Source: Diadema setosum (taxonomy: Eukaryota; Echinodermata; Echinoidea; Diadematoida; Diadematidae). Taken from it: DNA of 64,000 nt. The stretch spans positions 32,401,759 through 32,465,758 of the forward strand of contig CM067072.1 of the NCBI GenBank assembly GCA_033980235.1, read 5' to 3'. This document shows positions 42,477 through 52,015 of this stretch, one piece after another. Position 1 is the first letter of the stretch; each line of letters begins with the position of its first letter. Below the pieces are notes generated by a model. That model was given only the letters and a program-made list of their open reading frames with translations. It searched no databases and was not told where the DNA came from. A program made the translations under genes and the position numbers.

Positions 42477-42743
42477 ATTCTAGTTCTGAGGTATGGGCAG
42501 AAAAGCTGTCCTACACAGTTGGAGTTGGTGAAACCATCATCCTAACAGTGCAAATGAGAAACGGGTTGAATCAAGGGGACCTCGTCTGGAGGCTCAACGG
42601 AGATGACATCATACCTGCTTGGCGTGGTTTGGTAACAGTAACCCTCAATGACGTCAGAAAGTCAGATGAAGGCATTTATGAATGCTATATTGAACGCAAC
42701 AGGGAAACGGGAAAACATGCAATCTTGAGGCTCACCGTTAGAG
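42477..42743 (+). CDS. tie1/2-like: Tie-like receptor exon 8: Ig-like domain, second series
   Basis: 267 bp, phase 1-1, 89 residues, acceptor TTCCAG/AT and donor G/GTGAGA. Clear Ig pattern: LSYTVGVGETIILTV, DLVWRLNGDD, LVTVTLNDVRKSDEGIYECY, and HAILRLTVRG. DxGxYxC is the standard F-strand motif, yet the B-strand cysteine is absent (TIILTVQM), leaving the F-strand Cys unpaired. It aligns with exon 3 throughout and holds the same place, before an EGF1-type exon, so it is read as the duplicate of Ig2. Confidence 0.9.
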
Positions 42744-43055
42744 GTGAGACAAAACTTGTTGACTTAATGTTGACTTGGGTATGTTGGGAGCGTATAAATT
42801 CCAGGGTATAATACTGAAGCACTAGCCATGCTTTTGCATGGGAGACTAGTGGTCTAGTGGACCACAATTTTCTAGGTCTTAAAATATACCGTTTTGCACG
42901 TAAACAAGGCTTCCTTTGTATTAACTGTATACAAATCTCTGTTCACTGCACATCACTGTATTACTCAAACCGATGACATTTTGGTACGGTGATATCGTGG
43001 TGAAATTGTTATCTGCTGTTTCTGGTGGTTGTTGTAGGTGGTGGTGGTTTTTTTG

Positions 43056-43087
<32 letters not shown>

Positions 43088-43111
43088 GATTTTTTTTTTG
43101 TAACGAAATAG
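42744..43111 (+). other. Intron 8 (0.37 kb), nothing else seen
   Basis: From GTGAGA to AACGAAATAG. Holds a TTTTG simple repeat (43,055-43,090) that serves as the pyrimidine tract region before the acceptor. No other feature. Confidence 0.85.
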
Positions 43112-43243
43112 ATTGTCCCTCTAAGAAGTATGGGCTAGATTGTTCGAATGACTGTCCGGACTGTTACGCTGGGGGCGTTTGTCACCATGTGACGGGAGAA
43201 TGCGTATGTAGACCAGGATTTCAAGGCAGTAATTGTGAAACGG
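43112..43243 (+). CDS. tie1/2-like: Tie-like receptor exon 9: EGF1-type repeat, second series
   Basis: 132 bp, phase 1-1, 44 residues, exactly the length of exon 4. Acceptor AAATAG/AT, donor G/GTGAGT. Eight cysteines in the same spacing as exon 4: DC, GLDC, NDC, PDC, GGVC, GEC, VC, SNC, ending CVCRPGFQGSNCET, against CVCPPGFMGDHCET in exon 4. About half of the residues agree, so it is an internal duplicate rather than an unrelated EGF. Confidence 0.92.
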
Positions 43244-43679
43244 GTGAGTATCCAGATTTTGATAATCATATGCAATGTTTTTTCATCGACCTATATTTTC
43301 ATTTTCTACGAGGAGTAAAAACTTTCTCATTGAAACAGATGTGCTGTATTTTCTGTATCTATATATATGCAACCGTAAATGTAATGAGTTCGTTATGCAG
43401 CTAGTATAAACTTCACTTTTATATTGTTCCTTTGTCATTTGGTTATGTTTTGTTTTAATTTGTCACATCCATGCATTTTTTTTTACTTGATTTGAGAAGC
43501 AGAATAAATGCGAATAAACGAAAAAAAAAAAAAAAAAAAACAGATTCGAAATATAGATAGAAACCGCCCTTTCTACTTTTGTTTTCTTTTGTTGACTTCT
43601 TTATGTGGTTTTCAACAGCAACGTAACATTTTGTGTCTGTTTAAATATAAAACTGTGCATCACACACTGATTTTATGTT

Positions 43680-44985
43680 AGGACTCAAATTAGGTGAGAT
43701 GGGTCAATTTAGTCGACGTTTATTCTTTCACATTTTCTGAAAGAGCACGACTTAACGCTAATCATGGCAAAGTGTGGTATCATAAAACGAATGGGAAATG
43801 CTTTTTAGCAATTCGTCGCCGGTCACACGAACCGACGAATCACTCGATTTGGGGTCCAATATTATTTTCGATTTTGAGATTTTCAATCATTTCGATAGTA
43901 GACATTCCATACTACATATTCTGAAATTCTCAGTGTGTAATTCGGTGTAATTTTTACGTAGTTATCACTTTTGTAGAAGTATGTAATTCCATTTGTGAAA
44001 ATTATTTGTTTTCCCCATAGACGCGTGTGTTAAACAATCAGGCGATTCGACGGTTCGGTGACCGCGCGTACTAGTAAGCGCGGTCACCGAACCGACGAAT
44101 CAGTGCGCATTGACTTGCGTGTTGTTTTTGAGATTCAACAGTTCATTGACCGCGCGCATAGTGCGCGTACTATGTAATACATGTGTTGACAATGACAACG
44201 CTCAATGTACATGTACATATGGACACACATGTAAAATGACAACGTTCTTTGCAGACCGAAAATACATGCATGCAGCTCTTTGACGATTTCCCGCTTATTT
44301 GTTAACGATACAATTCGATAAAAACATCACAAGTTAGAGCAAGAATAAAAGTCTGGTGTACTACAAAAATAATTGGAAATTATAGACATGAAAGTGTAGC
44401 AACCATAAGTCAAAAATGGGCTAACTTCAAACGCGTTTTTCTCGAATTGTCATTCCTACGCAAACCTGAGGGATTCGTCGGTTCGTGTGACCGGCGACGA
44501 ATTTTTCTAGAACACCTTTGTGTAATAAGGTGTGTCTTAGAATCCCTTTTTCATTTCTTAAAACCATTTACACTCTTCACTTTTAACTCTGATAACTTTT
44601 GAAAAGATGATGCTACTTCTCTGTAAAATGGCATTAGTCATACACAGAACGGTTACTACAGCATGATCAATTCCTACTTTATCTGATAATTTCTGCATTG
44701 TTTATGCTGAGGAGTTTCACACCCCCACCCCCCCCCCCGCTTTTTTTTTTGTCCCATTCATTGCCCAGCTAGCACGGCGTGACGGTTAAAAGTGACCATA
44801 AAGCCTCTTTTATCAGTAAACACCTTTTCACAGTATGTGTTTTCTGTCCAATATTTAGGTGGTTTAGTAGATTCCGTTTGAATTGAGTTATACCTCATTT
44901 TAAGCTTAAAGTTTGCTCATTCATTATTATGTCCTTCCCTAAGATTCCTTGTCTGGCGACTTTCTTGTTGTTTGTGGTGTATGTT
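43680..44985 (+). repeat. R1 repeat copy, interrupted
   Basis: Outer parts 43,680-43,809 and 44,504-44,985 match R1 at 22.88-23.54 kb (complement). Shared: GAGATGGGTCAA, TTTCTGAAAGAGC, GGTATCATAAAACG, then GGTGTGTCTTAGAATCCC, CACTCTTCAC, GTCCCATTCAT, and the end TTGTCTGGCGACTTTCTTGT. The ORF at 43,694 (MRWVNLV...) is the R1 internal frame and is not an exon. Confidence 0.75.
43810..44503. mobile_element. 694-bp element with perfect 32-bp inverted ends, inserted in R1
   Basis: Bases 43,810-43,841 and 44,472-44,503 are exact complements (TTCGTCGCCGGTCACACGAA then CCGACGAATC). The interior has a perfect hairpin at about 44,048-44,105 around CGGTGACCGCGC...GCGCGGTCACCG, using the same CGGTCAC(C)GAACCGACGAATC motif, and a further CGCGCGCATAGTGCGCG palindrome near 44,150. 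No ORF. The uninterrupted R1 copy at 23.3 kb lacks this block. Confidence 0.85.
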
Positions 44986-46430
44986 AGTATAATTTATACA
45001 CTATGGTAATGATATTTTGAGCGGTATCTCTGAAAACGTTCGGCACCTTGCATTTATGTGGATTGTGCGACATTTTAAAGCCTTAAGAATACTAGCGACA
45101 GTTTGTTTGTTTTGTTTTTTGTTTTGTTTTGTTTTTGGTTTTGTTTTTTTTTGTTTTTTTTTTTTTTTTTTTTGGGGGGGGAGGAACATGTATACAGGGG
45201 TGTTGAACCCCATAACCGCTCGTTAGTTTTCTGGACATCATATAGGGGTTGGGGCGTATATAGGGGGCTGCCATGTACCATTCAAAATGTGCCCGCAATA
45301 ATTTCGACCTCTTTCCCTATTTAAAAACAAAATAATAATAATAACTATTCTCTGTTACCTGTTGTACATAAACACTGCAAATAAAAAAAAAAACAGGATC
45401 GCAATCAACTCAAGTTGTACTTCTGATACAGCACTTATCTATAGAGGATCACCTCAAAAGTAGTTATGTACAAACTACCAGCCAGAAACGAGATGTTATT
45501 TCAACATTTATGTCTGTGTCTACGGGGAGTGCCGTTTGCGCATTCTACTCCAGACATACTAGAGAACAAAGGGCTACTATTACATACGTACTCATTAATA
45601 CCATGGACGTACGCAGATATTTTCCTTGGTGGCAAAAAATAATCACATGTGATATTCGTTGGCGGGAATAAACCAACGTGGACGGGCAGTTACGGGGGAA
45701 TGCAGAGCCTTTGTGTTTTTAGAATAAAAATCCAGTTATCTCCTGAATGTTTTGGCTGGAATATTCTTTCTGTAATTAGTCATCAGTGGCGTAACTACGG
45801 GGATGGGGGCATGGGGGGGGGGGGGGGGAGGGGACACGTGCCCCACCCCCCCCCCCCCCATCCGCTGGTAAAAAAAAAAACAATAAAAGAATAAAAAAAA
45901 GACTTACCAAAATGGTAATTCAAGGGTAAGTAAACTGCTTTTGAAATCGACATGAAAGGGTGATCAAGAAATAAGATATTTTTTTTTCTACGATTTCTTT
46001 TAACCATTATTAAAGAGGTATATATAGTGTGAAACATTGTTCAAAAAGCCCGGAGCCGACAAAAGATTCAGCGTCATTCCTGGTTGGCATTCTGAATATA
46101 AGCAGGATATGTGCGCAGTGTACTCAAAAAGAGTCGCTACAATGTTGCGCAATGTGATGTAGAATGCACACCTTTGTACCTTACGCTTCGTTATATCAAA
46201 GCTAGATCATTGATTTTGCAGTGTTGCTTTAAATACTAGTCTATATTAAAATGCCTTACATTGCCAATAATAAAACTTGACCTGGCCTATTTCCTAACTT
46301 TCCATGTATATAAAACGCACACACACAAACACAAACAATGATTGACAGGGGATGCTCTAAAGTGCAGATTTTGGACATCCTTCCCCTGCTTGGTCACTTC
46401 GACACCCCTTCGCTGGTCATACCTCCCCCA
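44986..46430. other. Intronic DNA with homopolymer-rich repeats, no gene
   Basis: Bases 45,110-45,185 are T/G-rich, ending in an 8-G run. Bases 45,785-45,885 have the form GTGGCGTAACTACGGGGATG with long G and C runs and an A-run, a pattern seen in several short elements here. ORFs in these tracts are low-complexity. Nothing else is recognised. Confidence 0.5.
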
Positions 46431-46439
46431 ATCATAAAA

Positions 46440-47360
46440 GGGTTGCAAAAGGTTCGTTAGCAGTCGCAAGAAAGTTCGCAAACGGTTTTTATTGTCGCAA
46501 ACAGTTTTTCTTGTCGTAAAGAAATTTTGAACATGTTCAAAATTTCTTTGCGAACCTTTGCGAATTTGTATTTTCGCTAACAGTTGCAAACATTCGCAAA
46601 ACACTTGTAAGAATTCGCAAACGGTCGTAATACGGTGTCGCTAACATTTTTATTTGATTCGCCACTGCTAGCGAACAAATAACCATATGGTTCCTATATA
46701 AAAGCTTCTGAAACAGACATGGTTTCACTCTAAGAAAGTTCTTGAAGCTCTTGACATCTCCATCATGTAATTGCTGCAAGTCTGTCCTCTGCAACCCCTC
46801 TCTGACCCAAACAGTCTTTCTTTTCTTCTTCCTTTCTTGTTTTTCTTTATTTTATTTCTCTTATGCTGCACAATAGCTGTAGCAGCAGCCTGACAAAGCA
46901 GCTCTTCAAGGATAGCAACACCTTGAGCCTCTTCTTGGCAGAAATTTATTCCATATACTGGAAATCCCACTTGAACGGTTGTCACAAGAGATCTGAATTC
47001 AGTGGAAGGTTTTACGTTCGTTTTATGGGTCTGACTATACATAATCGCCTGGTACTTTTCTAGGTCCAAGAACATTCGCAAAATTGTCGCAAAGGATTTG
47101 CAAACAGTTGCTAATATTTGCAAAACTGTCGCTAACATTTGCAAAATTGTCGCTACCATTTGCTAACATTCGCTAATAGTCGCCACCTGTGTTCGCAAAC
47201 ACTTTCGCAAACATTCGCTAAAGTGTTGCTAATTGTCGCTAAACATCGCTAAAAGTCGCTAACTGTCGCTAATGGCAGAAGCGAACCTTGATTTTTCGCA
47301 AACGTTCGTCAGAAAAGTTGGCGAATCTCAAATTCGCTACGTTCGCAAACGTTCGCCGCT
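46440..47360. repeat. Region flanked by TTCGCAAA and GTCGCTAA sub-repeat arrays
   Basis: The left array (46,440-46,680) and right array (47,065-47,360) consist of degenerate 14-16-bp units such as AGTCGCAAGAAAGTTCGCAAAC and ACTGTCGCTAACATTTGCAAAAT. Most are in the same orientation, with one inverted stretch at 46,518-46,565 (AAGAAATTTTGAACATGTTC palindrome). The 380 bp between have no transposase. ORFs through the arrays (46,725-47,159) are repeat artefacts. Confidence 0.75.
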
Positions 47361-47399
47361 CAGTGAGATACCAGCTAAACCGACATCTATGACTATCAG

Positions 47400-47778
47400 A
47401 AGCGGATACAGGGGGAGGGGCGCAATTGCCCCCCCCCCCCCCTTCTTAATTTCCAAAGCAAAATATATATATATAAAATAAAGCTACAAACGGAAGTTTG
47501 TGGACTGTAAATTTGATGGTCAAAATTTTCAAGCTCGCTCGCTTCGCTCGCTCGCAATTAATCGTTATACCATTCTCCTGGGGCCCGTTTCATAAAACGG
47601 GTCATCAGTGACAACTGCCACATTTCTATGACAAATTTGCTCTCAGCCAATCAGATGCAAGGATTTCAGTAGCTTGTCAAATCTATGACAACTTGTCACT
47701 GATGACAAGTCTTATGAAACGGGCCCCTGATGTTGCTGCCAGCAATTGCCAGCAGTTGCGCCCGATGCGCCCCCCTTA
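47400..47778. mobile_element. Short repeat split by a MITE; related copy at 56.1 kb
   Basis: Outer parts (GCGCAATTGCCCCC, CTTAATTTCCAAAGC, AGCTACAAACG, GGACTGTAAAT, then TGTTGCTGCCAGCAATTGCC, AGCAGTTGCGCCCGATGC) match 56,119-56,245. The insertion between CATTCTCCTG and ATGTTGCTGCC is the MITE at 47,581-47,726. The repeat abuts LINE E at 47,778 and removes the LINE 3' end. Confidence 0.75.
47581..47726. mobile_element. MITE with GGGCCCGTTTCATAA ends and CTG target duplication
   Basis: 146 bp. Ends GGGCCCGTTTCATAA and TTATGAAACGGGCCC are exact complements; subterminal GTCATCAGTGACAA and TTGTCACTGATGAC are also inverted. CTG flanks both sides (47,578-47,580 and 47,727-47,729), while the related repeat at 56.1 kb has one CTG and no insert (CATTCTCCTGATGTTGC). 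A 3-bp duplication is known for PIF/Harbinger and some CACTA-type elements. Confidence 0.93.
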
Positions 47779-49213
47779 ATAATTCTGATTGCACGTTTTT
47801 GAAGAACATAAATACGTTTAAGTAGATAATTGGCACAATTTCCCCAAATAATGTTACAATACAAAATATGAGGTAAAATCATAGTATAATACAAATTTAA
47901 AAGAACATTTGAAGGTACTATTCAACTTATTCTATTGATTGCACCAACAGCTCTAGATATCTTACAGCAAACTTCATCTACGTGATTCTTCCAAGTCAAA
48001 TGATCATCTAGTATTACTCCTAAGAATCTAGCTGAATGTACAATGGGAATAGTAGTGCCTGCAATACATATATTTACATTTTCCGTATCAATTATTCTAT
48101 TTTTGGTTCTAAAAATCATACATACAGTCTTATCAACATTCAATTTCAGCTTGTTAACTAAAAACCATTGGTTTACTTTATTCAATTCAGTGTTTAATAT
48201 TGCATATGTGTCCCTGAAATCTTTCCAAGAAATAAATAAATTGGTATCATCAGCATATAAAATGGCTTTTAAAATGTTACTAGCATATTGCAAATCATTA
48301 ATGTACAATAGAAAAAGCAAAGGGCCTAAAACAGAACCCTGAGGAACACCAGCATTGATAGACTGTATAGGAGAGGAATGTCCATTAACACAGACATACT
48401 GCATACGATTCTAAAGATAGCTCTTGAACCAGTCTAAGGTTATCCCCCTATGCCATAGTACTGTAATTTGTCTAAAAGAATGTTGTGACTGATACAATCA
48501 AAAGCCTTTGAGAGGTCTAAAAACATACCTATTACATATTCCTTTCTCTCAAATGCATGAGCAACTTTGTCACAAAAGTCAAGTAATGCCATATATGTTG
48601 AATACCTTGGTCTGAATCCAAATTGTTTTGCATATAATATATTTTTATAACATAGGTATGACATCAATCGCTTGTGAACAAGCTTTTCAAATAACTTAGA
48701 AAATACAGATAAGATAGAAATAGGCCTATAGTTTGATGGGATAGAAGTGTCACCTCTTTTATAGACAGGAACAACTTTGGCAATCTTTAACGAACGTGGG
48801 AAGACACCTTGTTCGAATGAAAGATTAAAAATACTACACAGAGGAGTGGCAAGATAATGGATAGATTTCTTTATAACTTCAGAATCAATATCATCATAAC
48901 CAGGACTTTTGTTCGGTTTGATCTCAATAGCTGTCTTAAGAATTTCACTTGGTTGTATGGGTCATAGGAAAAAAGAATCTAAGCAAGTTCTCTTTGGTAA
49001 AAAGTCATGAAAAGAATTTGCAGCAGGAGGCAAGTTATCTACAATGTCAGAGCCAATTGACCTGAAATAATTACAAAAATTAACAACTTCCTGTGGGTCT
49101 GTTATATCAACATTATTGTGTTTGAGATCAAAATATTGCACTTTATCCTTGTTTTTATTCAGAATATAATTTATAACATGCCATGTTCCTTTGATGTTGT
49201 TTCGTACTTTCAA
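47778..49213 (-). pseudogene. LINE E reverse transcriptase, C-terminally cut
   Basis: Blocks: GTWHVINYILNKNKD (linker, 49,213-48,962); an interrupted stretch at 48,670-48,960 (KVVPVYKRGDTSIPSNYRPI-like); KQFGFRPRYSTYMALLDFCD and FLDLSKAFDCISHNILLDKL (48,440-48,667); GVPQGSVLGPLLFLLYINDL, ILYADDTNLFISW with an intact catalytic YADD, and RFLGVILDDHLTWKNHV (47,922-48,404); then MILPHILYCNIIWGN up to the truncation. Confidence 0.9.
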
Positions 49214-49241
49214 AAAACGACTATGGTAATTATGTTGCTTT

Positions 49242-50472
49242 TCACGACGTATTGCTAGATACTATATTTCTATATTGCATATAAACACATTTTCCATAAT
49301 CAGTAGAGTTCTTTATATACGTTCGATACAAAATACATTTTATCTTACACATCTTTCTCAATTCCTTCGTAAACCATGGATTAACATCAGCTTTTTTACA
49401 TCGTACTTCTTTCAGAGGAAAACATTGATTATATGCGGTTGTCACCTTGTCAATAAAAATTTGAAATCTATCATCAACATCAGTGCTCCTATAAACATCA
49501 TTCCAGTCGAAGGACCCAAGTAATCTTTGAAATTCACCAATACTCTCATCATTTATAAATCTCTTGTAACATTTGGATTGAGAACAATTATACTTTTCAA
49601 ACCGGACAACTGTAAATACACTTAAATGATTACTAACATCATTTAACAAAACTCCGGATTTCAATACATTAGTAATATCATTTGTGAAGATGTTATCAAT
49701 AAGAGTTGCAGAATTTTGTGTTATCCTAGTGGGATTTAGGATTAGTGGTGTAAAAGAGAATGATGTTACCAAAGCAATAAAACTATTTACATATGGATGA
49801 GAAATTGTTGCTAAAAGATCAATATTAAAATCCCCAATGAGAAAACATTGTTTATTTTCTCTAGATATTGCACTGAGTGATTTTTCTAAAGCAGGCAAAA
49901 ACTCATTCATAGTTTGACTGGGAGGCCTGTACATAATAGCAAGAATTATATTGTTTGATTTGGAATATATTTCAATGAAAATTGATTCTATGAAAGAATT
50001 AAAAACATATAAATCATTCCTTTGCTTATATCTCACACCATTTTTGATCAAACAACCAACACCTCCTCCACGTTTACTTGTCCTACCACATCCAACAAAA
50101 GCGTACCCTGATATATTGATTGATTCATGTGTAGAAAGCCAGGTTTCTGTCAGAGCTATACATGAAAGTTGGCAAGAAATATCGGCAGTCACACTGCGAA
50201 AATTGTCAAAATTTTTCTTGATACTCCTACAATTAAAGTGAACCACAGAAAAAAAGTTTTTGTTTTCTACGATTCATTACATCACTGAAGTCCTCTGGTA
50301 AGATATAATCAACATTACCAATATTCACCTCATCAAAAGAGAAACTATTATCATCTGCTTGGAAACATGAATTACAAATTGATTCAGAAGCCTTTAATAA
50401 TTGCCTACGACATACACTACATATCTTAGAATCTGGAAACATATAGAAAAAAAAAACAATGACACAAAACAC
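49242..50472 (-). pseudogene. LINE E ORF2 N-terminus and AP endonuclease
   Basis: The upstream frame (50,472-50,233) has CSVCRRQLLKASESICNSC, a possible zinc-binding pair, and shifts frame at a T-run near 50,250. The 334-residue endonuclease frame shows FNCRSIKKN, LTETWLS with the catalytic Glu, GGGVGCLIK, MYRPPSQT, IGDFNIDLL intact, STLIDNIFTND, and VSNHLSVF where SDH is usual, so the late catalytic Asp is replaced by Asn. Confidence 0.88.
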
Positions 50473-50692
50473 ATCATAATTATCTCACAATATAAAGAAT
50501 AACATCACAAAACACTTGCTAGGATATACATACAGAAAAGGGACCAGAATATACACGTATTGCACCTATTGCACCTGGATGTGGTTAGCCAATGGCTGTA
50601 AGTCATAGTGCTATACAGAGTAGATGTGGCACTCACATCATGTAGACCAGTTTATATTTCATATCATCAGTCTCGCACATGTGGCTATCTTT
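50473..50692 (-). other. LINE E inter-ORF spacer
   Basis: About 220 bp between the ORF1 stop (50,693) and the ORF2 N-terminal frame. No feature beyond AT-rich sequence; no overlap or obvious reinitiation signal. Confidence 0.6.
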
Positions 50693-51357
50693 CTACAAAT
50701 GATCTAAATCTCTTCTTGAGTGAACTATCTTTTTGACTGGGGTACCATTGTGAGTGTTGACTGAGACGAAGATCCTACCGTCCATACTCCATGCATGAGT
50801 GAGCTTGCTGTTTGGCTTGCGGATCATAGTGAAAGCATCCCACAACAATGCTTGATTGCTGTCAGTTAGGTCCTCGTGTATGGATATTCCACTTTTCTTT
50901 TCCTTCAGTTTCTTCTTGTTCTTTAGCAGGGTCTGACGATACTGGTAGGATGTCAACTTGACAATGATGGCTCTTGGCTTGGGCCGAGTACCCTCAGGAG
51001 GAGGGTTCCTTCTTCGAACTCGATCGCTCCTGTCGATGGCACTTGAAGGGAGATCTACATCCAGCATTTCCTTCGATATCCGACGTATTGTTTCAGTTGT
51101 ATCTTCTTTTTCTGTTTCAGGGACACCAAAGAAACGGACACAGTTCCGCCTTTGTTTTCAGCTTGTTGATTTCATGAAATGACTTCTCGTTTACCTTTTT
51201 TACTTCACAGAGTTCCTTCTCACAGTTGTCGAGTTTGCACTGAAGTTCGAGAACTTTCCCTTCCGTTTGTTCCATGCGCATGAGGTATTCACTGACTTTT
51301 GTTGCAACTGCATCCTCCACTGTTCTTCTGATAGCATTCAGAAATTCATTGTCCTAG
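50693..51357 (-). pseudogene. LINE E ORF1: L1-type coiled coil plus RRM, one frameshift
   Basis: Residues read from 51,357: FLNAIRRTVEDAVATKVSEY, a coiled-coil stretch (EQTEGKVLELQCKLDNCEKE), then a frame change near 51,145, RRNCVRFFGVPETEKEDT, DRSDRVRRRNPPPEGTRPKP, RAIIVKLTSYQYRQTLLKNK, GISIHEDLTDSNQALL and DGRIFVSVN, ending at 50,693. RRNxxRFFGVPE, then RPKPRAIIVK and IHEDLT is the standard L1 ORF1p (transposase 22) order: coiled coil, RRM, C-terminal domain. It acts as an RNA-binding chaperone of the LINE RNA. Confidence 0.9.
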
Positions 51358-51390
51358 AGTATCTCCTTCAGCAGTGCAGCTGTTTGTCGG

Positions 51391-52015
51391 GTCATTGTTA
51401 GGATGCAGAAGTAGAAGTACAATGAAAATGAAAATGCAGAGACCAGTCTCATAGAAATTTGAGTTGCGTAGACAGTCTAGTAAGCCTGTCTGTGGGTACT
51501 GTTGATGATCCTGAATTCTGCAAAATACTGATTGAGGACGTTTAAATAACCCACAGAGAGGTCCTGACGAGTCCAACACGAATACAACAGAGAAATACGC
51601 AGGTGGGACTGCACAGAATCAATTTGTCAAAGTTCGGTTAAACGATAAATGAGGTGCACTCAGGATTTCAGACATTTGATCCTCAATACCGGGTCCCAGT
51701 GAGCACAGTGAGACATCAGTCCACGAACGGGTCACTGTTCACAAATTTTAGCTGTGTTGGCTATAGTCTACGTAGATCTAGTATGCACTGTAGTTACCGA
51801 TTTGAACGTGTTCAGATAACCACGCAGTTGTAAGCATGTGGGGCTGTACAGGGTGCAAGTTCAGAATGTGCAGCAATAAACACAGTTACATGGTCAAAGT
51901 TAACTCAAGATTTCCAATTTTCGATCTCCAGGCATTCAACTTACAAAATCAGTCTGTCATGTTCATTCTTGGTAGATGTTCAGGTTATTCCAAAAACAGT
52001 CTAAAAGTGAGATTT
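51391..52015. other. LINE E 5' region and intron DNA, no gene
   Basis: Bases 51,391-51,600 may be LINE E 5' UTR (minus). The 77-aa minus ORF at 51,346-51,579 is not part of ORF1 by frame. From 51,600 to 52,015 nothing is recognised. Confidence 0.4.

Larger units (their letters stand above)
47778..51390 (-). mobile_element. LINE E: two-ORF minus-strand LINE lacking its 3' end
   Basis: Minus-strand order: ORF1 (51,357-50,693), ORF2 start with a Cys motif (50,472-50,233), endonuclease (50,246-49,242), RT (49,213-47,778). The RT stops at LQKRAIRIIKG where the 47.4-kb repeat begins, so the C-terminus and 3' UTR are lost. Frameshifts are few, and it is among the better-preserved LINEs here. It lies antisense in intron 9 of the receptor gene. 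Confidence 0.9.

Noticed and set aside
43694..43924. 76-aa plus ORF in intron 9
   Set aside because: It is the R1 repeat frame running into the inserted TIR element; the same frame occurs at 23.3 kb in an unrelated context.
45001..45298. Lys/Asn-rich and Phe-rich ORFs on both strands
   Set aside because: They translate a T/G-rich simple tract and homopolymers.
46537..47159. Minus ORFs of 85 and 144 aa with repeated ATVL, ILQMLATV
   Set aside because: The peptide repeats are direct translations of the TTCGCAAA/GTCGCTAA sub-repeats.
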